A stretch of DNA of 64,000 nt, from assembly GCA_903853805.1 (NCBI GenBank), contig CAINUN010000083.1, forward strand, positions 111,373-175,372, read 5' to 3'. Numbering within the stretch: position 1 is the first letter of the stretch; the number at the start of each line of letters is the position of its first letter. The position numbers and the translations under genes were made by a program. Under the pieces are notes generated by a model. That model saw only the letters and a list, made by a program, of their open reading frames with translations, had not been told where the DNA came from and searched no databases. This document shows, piece after piece, positions 36,611 through 44,621 of the stretch. This stretch comes from an uncultured Bacteroidota bacterium (GTDB lineage Bacteria > Bacteroidota > Bacteroidia > Chitinophagales > Chitinophagaceae).

Positions 36611-37483
36611 TTATTGTTTAATTATTTTTTGGGTGGCTATTAAGCCATCTGATTGTTTAAATTTAACTAAATAAATTCCTTTCGCAAGATTGCAGATATT
36701 GATGGTTTCTTTGTTTCTGCCCATTGGCAAAGAATAAGATTCTAAAATCCTTCCTGTTATGTCGGTCAAAATAGCTTCGCCTGGAAATGAATATTCAATA
36801 GTGAAGTTGCAATTTGTTGGATTAGGATAAATGGAAAAGCTAGAATTATTAGGTAGCTCTTGAATAGCATTAGTTCCGAAATCAACAGAAAAACTATCAA
36901 GGTATAACTCACCAACAGGATTACTGCTAGTGTCAAAGGCAGTCAAGTAAATATACAAGTAAAAAAACCTTGGAGGAATGGAACCATTGACTGTATCTAC
37001 ATTAAATTCAAATGCTGTCCATTGGGTTACAGGAGAGAACAATATATACCCACCTGCAACATTATTACCAGGAATACTTCCAACAGTATCATTCCAAATG
37101 CCAAAACTAATTTTTGCTGACTTAATAAACGTGTCTGATATAAATTTATAATAGCCCTTTATTTTATTAGGTAGAAGGGTTGTAGTGTCTTCAATAAACG
37201 CAATATTCTGAGTAGGATATGCAGGATTATAAATAGCTTGTTTTCTTGGTTTAAGTTTGAGACTATATAAGCCACTAACTCTATCTGATGAACGAATAAC
37301 TAAATTTGAACCATTAATGTTATTGGTATCATTTGTTTTAAATGTGGTCCAATCGTTTAAGTCATAGCAAGGTGTATTTCCTAATATATGCCAATCTTCA
37401 AAGTTGCTGTTTTTGAGAAATTGCTGAGAAAAACCAAAATAGCACGAGAATAAACAACACAATAATGAGAATGCTTTTTTCAT
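36611..37483 (-). CDS. Secreted protein with carbohydrate-binding-like domain and T9SS sorting tail
   Basis: 290 aa with a signal peptide (1-20, ending FGFSQ). The mature part begins FLKNSNFEDWHILG, a phrase common in Bacteroidota proteins with a jelly-roll domain (PCMD-like), and continues with SGLYSLKLK and YILFSPVTQWTAFEFNVD. The tail FSIYPNPTNCNFTIEY ... IATQKIIKQ is a type A T9SS sorting domain. It is probably a surface glycan- or ligand-binding protein; no catalytic motif is seen. It is a single-gene unit. Confidence 0.82.
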   Translation of the reverse strand: MKKAFSLLCCLFSCYFGFSQQFLKNSNFEDWHILGNTPCYDLNDWTTFKTNDTNNINGSNLVIRSSDRVSGLYSLKLKPRKQAIYNPAYPTQNIAFIEDTTTLLPNKIKGYYKFISDTFIKSAKISFGIWNDTVGSIPGNNVAGGYILFSPVTQWTAFEFNVDTVNGSIPPRFFYLYIYLTAFDTSSNPVGELYLDSFSVDFGTNAIQELPNNSSFSIYPNPTNCNFTIEYSFPGEAILTDITGRILESYSLPMGRNKETINICNLAKGIYLVKFKQSDGLIATQKIIKQ

Positions 37484-37612
37484 GTCATTTTTTTTTAAAA
37501 GACAGCTAATTTATAAAAAAGATAGGGAGACATGAGCAAAGAGGTTTTCTACTGTGTATGATTTATACATAGTGTTTCATGACCTCAAATAAGTGAACTA
37601 CCTACCCTACCA

Positions 37613-40600
37613 TCAAAAACACCTGCCAATTCCCACCATCAATCTATCAATTGCAATATTGTCTTTGCCATATGGAGGTCGGTTGAGGAAGATGGGGAAA
37701 TCGAGTCTTAAAGTGAGTGGCTTGGCTTTGTCGAAGGCGCCCCATTTTTTGATGGTGAAGGCACAACCAAGACCGGCATCAATTCTTATGTCGCTGTATT
37801 GCACAACAGGAGTGGCTTTGTAGTAAGTGCTTATTGAATTCAGCAAACTCAATTCCATGGTTCCGGCATCGGCAAAACCATAAGCATCTACATGCAGCCA
37901 ATTGCGAAAACGCTTAGGATGTAGCTTGAAATAATTGTCGAAATCGACCTCAAGACTGGCGCTTGCGCCACTTCTTCCTTTGTAGGCAATATAGGTGTTG
38001 CCATCGCGCACATCGGCTACCATATAGCCTGAATATCCGCGAAGATTGAGCCCTCCACCCATTTGAAAGTTGTTGGTTCTATCGGCATTTATACCCATCA
38101 AATCTGATGGCACAAAGCCTGCGCTGCGAGTATATTTATTGTTCATCAACTCTTCGGGATTGGCTCCTGCAAGCCATAGCATGGATTCGTAAGGAATATT
38201 GCTGCCGGCACCATAGCGTGCGAAAAACCGCGTGCGTATGTCGAGTTTGCGAAGGTGAGTGTAATGATTGTTGGTGAATTGAACGAAGCTGTAGTTGAAA
38301 TCGTCTTTTTCGTTTCCGGTAAAAAGGGGTGAACGAACATGAAATTGCCAATTGCCGTTGCTTTGAAACCCGTGGTAGGATTTTGCAATGATGAAGTTGG
38401 CAGAGTTGTTAGGGTGAACTTTGATGCTGCTCCATTCATTGGGATAAAGCAAGTAATCGAAGTCGGAAGTAAATGGTCGCCAAAAAGATTGGAAATAAAG
38501 CAACGAGCTCAGGTTGTCAGTTACTTTAATGGTGTGTCCTACTTTCCAATAAAACAAACCATCTAATAGGCTTGCACTGAGGTTTAGCTCATGAGTTACA
38601 TGATTGAAGGTGATAGGATGATTGTAATGAAAGGAGAAATTGATGGGAAAATCGTTGCGATGTTGATTGTTGTTTTCTACAGGAAGATTATGCAACAGCC
38701 GAGTGTTCATCCAAACAGAAGCATCAAATCGGTGTAAGGTTCTCATGTAGTCGCCTTCGAAGTGATAGCCGAGTTTTATGCCGTCCACTTGATTCCACCA
38801 CACATCGGGACGTGCATAAATTCGATAGTGCTTTCTGTCCAATGCTGATGTAAACCCACCATCGGTTTTCCATTGACAAACATCACTTCTAAAAAATCCT
38901 CGGCTGGATTTAAAGTTGTTCAAAGCATTGATATCGGCAAGTCTTCCGCTTGTATCAATTTGAATAGAACGAATGCCAGAAGGTGCTGTAACAGTTGCTG
39001 TGTAATGAGGTTGAATCTTGCTCCAACCATACCATTTAGGCAAAACAGTAGCGCTGGTTTGTTTGGTAAACCAAGTATTGGGAATGTGGTAATTGGTGAT
39101 AGTGCCATTCTTTTCAGTCACCGTAAAATCAAGTGGCATTTGCATTTGCCCTTTTCTTGAAAAACGAATAGCAAAGTTGTGATCGGTGCCAAAAATTGGT
39201 TTGAACTTGTCGATGCTGTAATCAATTTTCTTAGTGGTTTCCATCCATTCATCGAAGAACCAATTCAAGTCCACATGTGTGAACTGAATGATGGAATTGC
39301 GGAAATCTTCGAAATATGGATGCGCCATTTTCCACTGATTGAAATAGTGTTGCATGGAAGCGAGAAACAAAGAATCGCCCAAAGTGTATTGAAGATTGTA
39401 GAGCATGGTAGCCGTTTTATAATAGACCATGCCATAGCCACCCTCGTGCCCCAACGCATCTTGAAAATCGTTGGAATGCGTGTTCAATGGAAGCTCTTCA
39501 TTGTTCAATGCTGTCCATAAATAAGAGTTGAAAACACGAACATCTTTCACTACTGTGGGTTCGTAAAATCTTCTTTTGAATTTTGTTTTTGGCTGGGCTT
39601 CAGGTAAATACTTGCCATCAATTTTTTCCAAACCCCAGGCCGTAAGAAACTGTGTAAAACCTTCATCAAGTGCTGCACGATAAGTTTCGTTATTGCCTAC
39701 CATGCCATAAAACCAATTGTGTCCTAGTTCATGCACCAACAAACCACGATATCCTGGGTCGGTGCCACCATCAAGCGTCAACATTGGATATTCCATACCA
39801 TCTTGCGCATCAGCAGCCACCATTTTAGGATAAGCATACATGCCAAAATCATTAGAGAAAGTGCTGATGATTTTAGCCACATAATCCGCACTGTTTTGCC
39901 AACCTGCAGCATGAGGTTCTTGTACAAGACCTACACACTCAATGCCTTTCCAGTAAGTAGTAGCAATGCGATAAGTAGGATCGGCAGTAAATGCAAAATC
40001 ATGCACATTCACTGCATGATATTTCCAGACTTTTCTTTCTCCTTTCTCATAAGGAATGATTATAGAAGGTGTTTCATTTAAAGGTTTGTTCTTGAAGTTT
40101 TTTACATCAAGTTTTGCTCTTAAAGTATCTGGCAATACCTCAGTTCTGTTTTGTAAAACACCCGTGGCTTCTACGATATAGTTGGAAGCAAAATCAAGAT
40201 TGACATCAAACACACCATAATCACCATAAAACTCTTTATTGAGATGTTGGTAAGTGTCCCATCCGAACTTGCGATCATAAACACATACTTTAGGAAACCA
40301 CTGTACTCCATTGAAATGTTTATTGCCCCAAGCATCATACATTTTCATTCGTCTACGAGTGCTGCCATTGTCGTAGTGCGTATAAAAAATCATGGAGAGT
40401 GTTACATGACTATTGGGTGGTAAAGGCTGTTCTAGTTCAACTTTTAGAATGGTGTTGTCGAGTTCTGTGGAAGCTATCTTTCCATTCACTTTCATTTCTT
40501 CAATAATAGTTCCGCTACCCATGGATTCATAGACGCCTAAAGTGGTTTTTTGTTTTTGCTCCTTCTCCAACTGATGTAAGTAAGAGCCTTTTACAAAAGC

Positions 40601-40867
40601 GTTTTGATAGAGGTGGAAGAAAATACAAGTCAACGTGTCGGGTGAATTATTCCAATAATCGAGGGTTTCATCCGCTTCGATGATGTTGGAAACTTCGTCA
40701 ATTTTGGCATTAATGGAATAATGAACATCCTGTTGCCAATACATCGCATCAGGTTTTCTGTTTTTCCAGTATAGAGAATTGTTTGAACTTCTGTAGTTAT
40801 CAAAATCCTGAGACTTTGCTTGAAAAAAAAACAGACAAAGAAGGATTGGAAATATGCTTTGCTTCAT
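37613..40867 (-). CDS. M1-family metallopeptidase fused to an outer-membrane barrel-like domain
   Basis: 1084 aa with a signal peptide. An M1 aminopeptidase core occupies the first ~620 residues: GMEYPMLT exopeptidase-type loop, zinc motif HELGH at 379-383 and third ligand Glu402 (LDEGF). The C-terminal ~440 residues are beta-rich and aromatic, and show LRGY at 942-945 inside GGGLNLRGYSGY, a GFADAGTM strand, and a terminal phrase TLRLDFPIF ... MVGIGRCF ending in Phe. These resemble the last strands of Omp85/surface-antigen barrels, so I infer a peptidase tethered to an outer-membrane barrel. No POTRA domain is visible. M1 assignment is firm; the barrel reading is inference. Confidence 0.8.
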   Translation of the reverse strand: MKQSIFPILLCLFFFQAKSQDFDNYRSSNNSLYWKNRKPDAMYWQQDVHYSINAKIDEVSNIIEADETLDYWNNSPDTLTCIFFHLYQNAFVKGSYLHQLEKEQKQKTTLGVYESMGSGTIIEEMKVNGKIASTELDNTILKVELEQPLPPNSHVTLSMIFYTHYDNGSTRRRMKMYDAWGNKHFNGVQWFPKVCVYDRKFGWDTYQHLNKEFYGDYGVFDVNLDFASNYIVEATGVLQNRTEVLPDTLRAKLDVKNFKNKPLNETPSIIIPYEKGERKVWKYHAVNVHDFAFTADPTYRIATTYWKGIECVGLVQEPHAAGWQNSADYVAKIISTFSNDFGMYAYPKMVAADAQDGMEYPMLTLDGGTDPGYRGLLVHELGHNWFYGMVGNNETYRAALDEGFTQFLTAWGLEKIDGKYLPEAQPKTKFKRRFYEPTVVKDVRVFNSYLWTALNNEELPLNTHSNDFQDALGHEGGYGMVYYKTATMLYNLQYTLGDSLFLASMQHYFNQWKMAHPYFEDFRNSIIQFTHVDLNWFFDEWMETTKKIDYSIDKFKPIFGTDHNFAIRFSRKGQMQMPLDFTVTEKNGTITNYHIPNTWFTKQTSATVLPKWYGWSKIQPHYTATVTAPSGIRSIQIDTSGRLADINALNNFKSSRGFFRSDVCQWKTDGGFTSALDRKHYRIYARPDVWWNQVDGIKLGYHFEGDYMRTLHRFDASVWMNTRLLHNLPVENNNQHRNDFPINFSFHYNHPITFNHVTHELNLSASLLDGLFYWKVGHTIKVTDNLSSLLYFQSFWRPFTSDFDYLLYPNEWSSIKVHPNNSANFIIAKSYHGFQSNGNWQFHVRSPLFTGNEKDDFNYSFVQFTNNHYTHLRKLDIRTRFFARYGAGSNIPYESMLWLAGANPEELMNNKYTRSAGFVPSDLMGINADRTNNFQMGGGLNLRGYSGYMVADVRDGNTYIAYKGRSGASASLEVDFDNYFKLHPKRFRNWLHVDAYGFADAGTMELSLLNSISTYYKATPVVQYSDIRIDAGLGCAFTIKKWGAFDKAKPLTLRLDFPIFLNRPPYGKDNIAIDRLMVGIGRCF

Positions 40868-41040
40868 GAAATATTTACGAAAAGGTTGAAGTTACGAAAT
40901 GCAACGGCACACAGATTTATTCATTAAAAAAGGCTGCAGTAAATACTACAACCCTGCGGTCCTTAGCCCAAAATGTGCATGATAAATATTCCCTAACCAA
41001 AGGCTTCGCGTACTATTTCATTACCATAAAAAATGACGAT

Positions 41041-41241
41041 TTACTTCTTACAAGTATTGATGCCAAACAAAGTGTACAACGGACAAAAACTCACAAGACT
41101 TGTCAGCAAGAAAATGGCAGAAACTGCTAACAACACAATACTAAGTGTTCCAGTAATGACTTCTTTAAAAGATAAAATGCTAATCAACACAACAATTGCT
41201 AAACGAATCATTCTATCAAGATTGCCCATGTTCTTTTTCAT
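41041..41241 (-). CDS. DUF2892 membrane protein (66 aa)
   Basis: MKKNMGNLDRMIRLAIVVL opens the protein and SFCPLYTLFGINTCKK closes it, both hallmarks of DUF2892 (YgaP-like transmembrane) proteins. There are two membrane helices with a short turn. Some family members are attached to rhodanese domains; this one stands alone. It is a short monocistronic gene; the function is unknown. Confidence 0.85.
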   Translation of the reverse strand: MKKNMGNLDRMIRLAIVVLISILSFKEVITGTLSIVLLAVSAIFLLTSLVSFCPLYTLFGINTCKK

Positions 41242-41316
41242 TAGTAAGAATTTTGCTCGAAGTTATTCCTTCTTAAATTATAGCGCTGTGATAAAAGTTA
41301 CAAATGATATAAGTAG

Positions 41317-42681
41317 CTAAAAATAGATGCATTGTGAAGGATTGACAGTTGCGCTTTTATAAACAAGATTTCTAACAAAATCATTGTCTTGCATGGGTTC
41401 AAGATGTTGTTTCAGCTTATCTAAATTTTTCAATGCACTTGGTTCGTTGATATAACCAAACCCAAAAAAATTTCCTTTTTCAATCAAGATACAGCTTTGT
41501 TCAGCTGCAGTTCTTCCCTTGTCTAAATAGGCAAAACTTGGAAGATGCTTTTCCAACCAAACAACTGCCTTACTTACTTTCTTATTGTACGTTTTGAGTG
41601 GTTTATTGCAATTACCCACACAATCATTGGTTTCAATGGCAACAATGCAATCGTTGGTTTTTGCAAGGTTGCATAGACGTGGGCAAAGTCCAAATTCTTT
41701 AATCAATTCGCGCAAGCGCTGATGTCCTTCATAAATTGTGTTAAAGGAGTAAACAGGTCTTAAAACTTGCTTGTTTTTTTCAATTGCCAATCTTTGAAAG
41801 CCAAGCTGATCTTCATAAATATACAAGCCAAACTTTGGCAAATATCCTTTTTGACTTCTGTTATGAATTGGCCAAAGTTTTCGAATTTCTACACTTTCAA
41901 GAATATGGGCCAATAATTCTGTTGCTGTTTCTTGATAGGTGATTCTGTGAATATCTTTTAAGAAATCCTGTTTTTGTTTTCCTGTTTTATTGTTCGAAAA
42001 ATGATTCTTTACTCTTCTAAAAATATTCTTTGCCTTACCTACATAAATGATTTTGCCTGCACCATTATAGAAATAATATACCCCCGGCTTTTTGGGCAAT
42101 TCTTCAACATGTTCAATGGGAAGATTGGGGGGAAGATATGATTCGCTGTTTTTGCCAAGAAGCATTTCAGCTATCACATTCTTATCGTCTTTTTCGTTTA
42201 GCAATGTAAACAAGTGCGCTGTTGCAGTTGCATCTCCTCCTGCCCGATGATGATCTCCATGAGGAATACCTAATTGATGACACAACTTCCCTAAACCATA
42301 ATGCGTATAACCCGGCACTATTTTTCTTGCAAGACGAATTGTGCAGAGCTTTTTGGTTTGCAAATCAAATCCAGCCGTTTGCAAATGATGCTTCACAAAT
42401 GAGTAATCGAAATTCACATTATGTGCCACAAAAACTTTGTCTTGTAACAACTCATGAATTTGTGCAGCAACCTCTTGGAACAAAGGGGCTCTTTCCACCA
42501 TTCGTTCATTAATGCCAGTCAATCTTTGAATAAAATAAGGTATGGGTATTTGTGGATTGATAAGCGTTTCAAACTTATTCAAAATCTGCTTACCATCGTG
42601 AATGACAATGGCAATCTCCGTCATTCCATGCGATGAAGCATGACCACCGGTCGTTTCAATATCTACAATGGCATAAAGCAT
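41317..42681 (-). CDS. DnaQ-like 3'-5' exonuclease fused to a GIY-YIG nuclease
   Basis: 454 aa. The start at 42681 (MLYAIVDIETTGG) is preferred over the ATG at 42714 because a -7 element lies between the two and the metK terminator immediately precedes the longer start. The N-terminus is a DEDDh exonuclease: D7-I-E9, HNVNFD and HRAGGDA. The middle is a GIY-YIG domain (PGVYYFYNGAGKIIYVGKAKN ... RRVKNHF). After it, a Cys-rich stretch reads CPRLC, TNDC and DCVGNC, like the region that in UvrC and Cho proteins binds an iron-sulphur cluster. A role in DNA repair is likely. The domain combination is known in other bacteria; the cluster is inference. Confidence 0.85.
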   Translation of the reverse strand: MLYAIVDIETTGGHASSHGMTEIAIVIHDGKQILNKFETLINPQIPIPYFIQRLTGINERMVERAPLFQEVAAQIHELLQDKVFVAHNVNFDYSFVKHHLQTAGFDLQTKKLCTIRLARKIVPGYTHYGLGKLCHQLGIPHGDHHRAGGDATATAHLFTLLNEKDDKNVIAEMLLGKNSESYLPPNLPIEHVEELPKKPGVYYFYNGAGKIIYVGKAKNIFRRVKNHFSNNKTGKQKQDFLKDIHRITYQETATELLAHILESVEIRKLWPIHNRSQKGYLPKFGLYIYEDQLGFQRLAIEKNKQVLRPVYSFNTIYEGHQRLRELIKEFGLCPRLCNLAKTNDCIVAIETNDCVGNCNKPLKTYNKKVSKAVVWLEKHLPSFAYLDKGRTAAEQSCILIEKGNFFGFGYINEPSALKNLDKLKQHLEPMQDNDFVRNLVYKSATVNPSQCIYF

Positions 42682-42692
42682 TTGTGCAGGTT

Positions 42693-42700
42693 CGAAATTA
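42693..42700 (-). promoter_or_regulatory. -7 element of the exonuclease/GIY-YIG gene
   Basis: TAATTTCG on the minus strand (TAnnTTCG variant), 11 nt upstream of the start at 42681. It decides between the two possible starts. Confidence 0.4.
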
Positions 42701-42715
42701 GGGAAGATGTCCATA

Positions 42716-42743
42716 AAAAAGTCCCGCTTCAGCAGGACTTTTT
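42716..42743 (-). terminator. Terminator of metK
   Basis: AAAAAGTCC - 10 nt - GGACTTTTT, 24 nt after the metK stop on the minus strand. Confidence 0.85.
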
Positions 42744-42766
42744 ATGATTATTTTTTTAGGAAAAAT

Positions 42767-44020
42767 CTATTTAATACCAAAAGCCTTCTTCACTTTTGTT
42801 ACATAATCGAGCTTTTCCCAAGTAAAGAGTTCTACTTTTATTTTCTTTACTTTACCATCAGGTGTTGAGAATGTTTTTTCCACTACTTCATTCTTACGTC
42901 CCATGTGACCATAAGCTGCAGTTTCGCTATACATAGGTGTGCGCAATTTCAAACGTTGCTCGATGAAGTAAGGACGCATATCGAAAATGCTTTCTACTAT
43001 TTTACCAATTTCACCATCGGTCATTTTCACTTTAGCAGTACCATAAGTATTGACGTTGATGGATGTAGGTTGTGCTACACCAATTGCATAAGAAACCTGA
43101 ACAAGCACTTCGTTGGCTATACCTGCTGCTACAAGGTTCTTGGCAATATGTCGGGTTGCATAAGCCGCAGAACGGTCCACCTTGCTTGGGTCTTTTCCAC
43201 TGAATGCACCACCACCATGAGCACCTTTACCGCCATAAGTATCAACAATAATTTTTCTTCCTGTCAATCCGGTATCTCCATGTGGTCCACCAATTACAAA
43301 CTTGCCTGTTGGGTTGATGTGGTATTTGATATTGCTATTGAAAAGCTTGGCGTATTTTTTATACTTCGCCTTCACACGAGGAATCAAAATCTCAACAATA
43401 TCTTTTTTGATTTTAGCCAACATTTTTGCTTCTGTGTCAAAATCATCGTGTTGAGTTGACACAACAATTGCATCAATTCTTACAGGCTCATTTTTATCGT
43501 TGTATTCTAAAGTCACCTGACTTTTAGCATCGGGACGGAGGTACTTGATTTGTTTGTTTTCTCTTCTAAGAGCAGCGAGTTCAATTAATATTTTGTGAGC
43601 TAGGTCAAGAGCCAACGGCATGAAATCTTCCGTTTCGTGTGAAGCATAACCAAACATCATACCTTGGTCACCAGCACCTTGTTCTTCTTTTTTCTTTTTG
43701 TCAACACCTTGATTTATGTCGGCAGATTGCTCATGAATAGCAGAAAGAATACCACAGCTATTTGCCTCAAACATATACTCGCTTTTGGTGTAACCAATTT
43801 TGCGAATCACACCACGAGCAATTTCTTGAACATCAAGATATGCCTTGCTTTTCACTTCGCCGGCAAGCACCACCTGACCTGTAGTAACAAGCGTTTCGCA
43901 TGCAACCTTAGATTGTGGGTCGAAGGCAAGAAAATTATCAATCAACGCATCAGAAATCTGGTCGGCTACTTTATCCGGATGTCCTTCAGATACAGATTCA
44001 GAAGTAAATAAGTATGGCAT
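42767..44020 (-). CDS. metK: S-adenosylmethionine synthetase
   Basis: 417 aa. The N-terminal [22 protein letters not shown] holds the ATP-binding His. [12 protein letters not shown] and [21 protein letters not shown] are the characteristic loops, and [19 protein letters not shown] is the catalytic segment near the C-terminal third. A Lys-rich insertion (DKKKKEEQ) precedes GAGDQG. The enzyme makes AdoMet from ATP and methionine. It has a perfect promoter (44060-44088) and its own terminator; no SAM riboswitch was seen. Confidence 0.97.
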   Translation of the reverse strand: MPYLFTSESVSEGHPDKVADQISDALIDNFLAFDPQSKVACETLVTTGQVVLAGEVKSKAYLDVQEIARGVIRKIGYTKSEYMFEANSCGILSAIHEQSADINQGVDKKKKEEQGAGDQGMMFGYASHETEDFMPLALDLAHKILIELAALRRENKQIKYLRPDAKSQVTLEYNDKNEPVRIDAIVVSTQHDDFDTEAKMLAKIKKDIVEILIPRVKAKYKKYAKLFNSNIKYHINPTGKFVIGGPHGDTGLTGRKIIVDTYGGKGAHGGGAFSGKDPSKVDRSAAYATRHIAKNLVAAGIANEVLVQVSYAIGVAQPTSINVNTYGTAKVKMTDGEIGKIVESIFDMRPYFIEQRLKLRTPMYSETAAYGHMGRKNEVVEKTFSTPDGKVKKIKVELFTWEKLDYVTKVKKAFGIK

Positions 44021-44059
44021 CTTTTAAATGATTTTGATTTTAAAAATAAAGTTGAGTTG

Positions 44060-44088
44060 CAAACTTAGGAAAGAAAAAAAAAGCGCAA
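44060..44088 (-). promoter_or_regulatory. Promoter of metK
   Basis: On the minus strand TTG (44086-44088), 18 nt, then a perfect TAAGTTTG (44060-44067). The start codon is at 44020, so the leader is about 30-35 nt. The TTG lies inside the hairpin of the terminator just upstream. Confidence 0.65.
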
Positions 44089-44110
44089 AGTTTTTCTCTG
44101 CGCTTTTTTA
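44078..44110. terminator. Orphan terminator between metK and array C
   Basis: AAAAGCGCA - 8-11 nt - TGCGCTTTTTT. No recognised gene ends into it from either side: metK starts 58 bp away on one side and array C lies on the other. It would stop any transcript coming out of the array region on the minus strand before the metK promoter. Confidence 0.65.
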
Positions 44111-44202
44111 GTAATGATTTGTTATTTATGATGACCAACACACTTCGAGCAACTCTTTTTTCAAAAGAAACAAAAGAAGTATCAAACTCCTGATTACATA
44201 AT

Positions 44203-44454
44203 CTGCTAGATAGTCTCTCAGTGAGCAACTTGAATTGGCAAGTTCGCCACTTATTGTCTTCAGTGCCACACTCAAGGGTATAAGTTTGAAAATGAAGGGT
44301 CCAAGTGCGCCACTTATTGTCTTCAATTCCGTACTGAAGGGTATAAGTTTTAAAATGAAGGATTCAAGTGCGCCACTTATTGTCTTCAGTGCCGCACTGA
44401 AGGGTATAAGTCTGAAACTAAGGGGTCTGAGTGCGCAACTTTAGTAGGTAAGTG
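44203..44454. repeat. Array C: 63-bp higher-order repeat built of 21-bp units
   Basis: Units beginning CGCCAC (or CGCAAC) occur at 44245, 44308, 44371 and 44434, exactly 63 bp apart. Inside each 63-mer three 21-bp subunits are visible, several ending AAGTG, AAGTT or CAGTG. One diverged 21-mer (44224) precedes the first 63-mer, and another (44203-44223) ends CAGTG. A plus-strand frame stays open with seven-residue repeats such as LIVFSAA, LKGISLK and MKGPSAP, but it is not called as a gene. The array lies between metK and glmS, enclosed by two terminators. Confidence 0.9.
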
Positions 44455-44504
44455 CAAAATCACCCTGTTCAAAAACCAAAATATTGGCTCAAAAAGTCAT
44501 TCCC

Positions 44505-44582
44505 TTTTAGTATTAGCTAAGTATTGGGCATTTGTAACCCCCATTTCAAACAATACTTACCTCAGCTAAACCTATACTAAAA
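44505..44582. repeat. Inverted repeat with two 5-nt bulges, between array C and glmS
   Basis: The left arm (44505-44526, 22 nt) pairs completely with the right arm (44551-44582) if the right arm has two 5-nt bulges: 9 bp, bulge, 5 bp, bulge, 8 bp closing a 24-nt loop. The element ends at the start of the glmS terminator hairpin. It may be a structured RNA or a small mobile palindromic element; see findings. Confidence 0.75.
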
Positions 44583-44611
44583 AAGCGCTAAGAATTTCTT
44601 AGCGCTTTTTT
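44579..44611 (-). terminator. Terminator of glmS
   Basis: AAAAAAGCGCTAAG - 4-5 nt loop - CTTAGCGCTTTTTT, 11 nt after the glmS stop. Confidence 0.9.
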
Positions 44612-44621
44612 AGTAAGATAG

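Noticed and set aside
41033..41320. Plus-strand frame opposite the DUF2892 gene
   Set aside because: The minus-strand DUF2892 protein has clear family hallmarks; the plus frame is its shadow.
42682..42714. Longer start of the exonuclease/GIY-YIG gene at 42714
   Set aside because: It abuts the metK terminator and has the promoter element inside it; 42681 fits the exonuclease N-terminus.
43019..44060. SAM riboswitch before metK
   Set aside because: The leader from the promoter to the start is only about 35 nt, too short for any known SAM riboswitch.
44235..44444. Heptad-repeat protein encoded by array C
   Set aside because: Same argument: openness follows from the 21-bp period, no promoter or ribosome-binding context.
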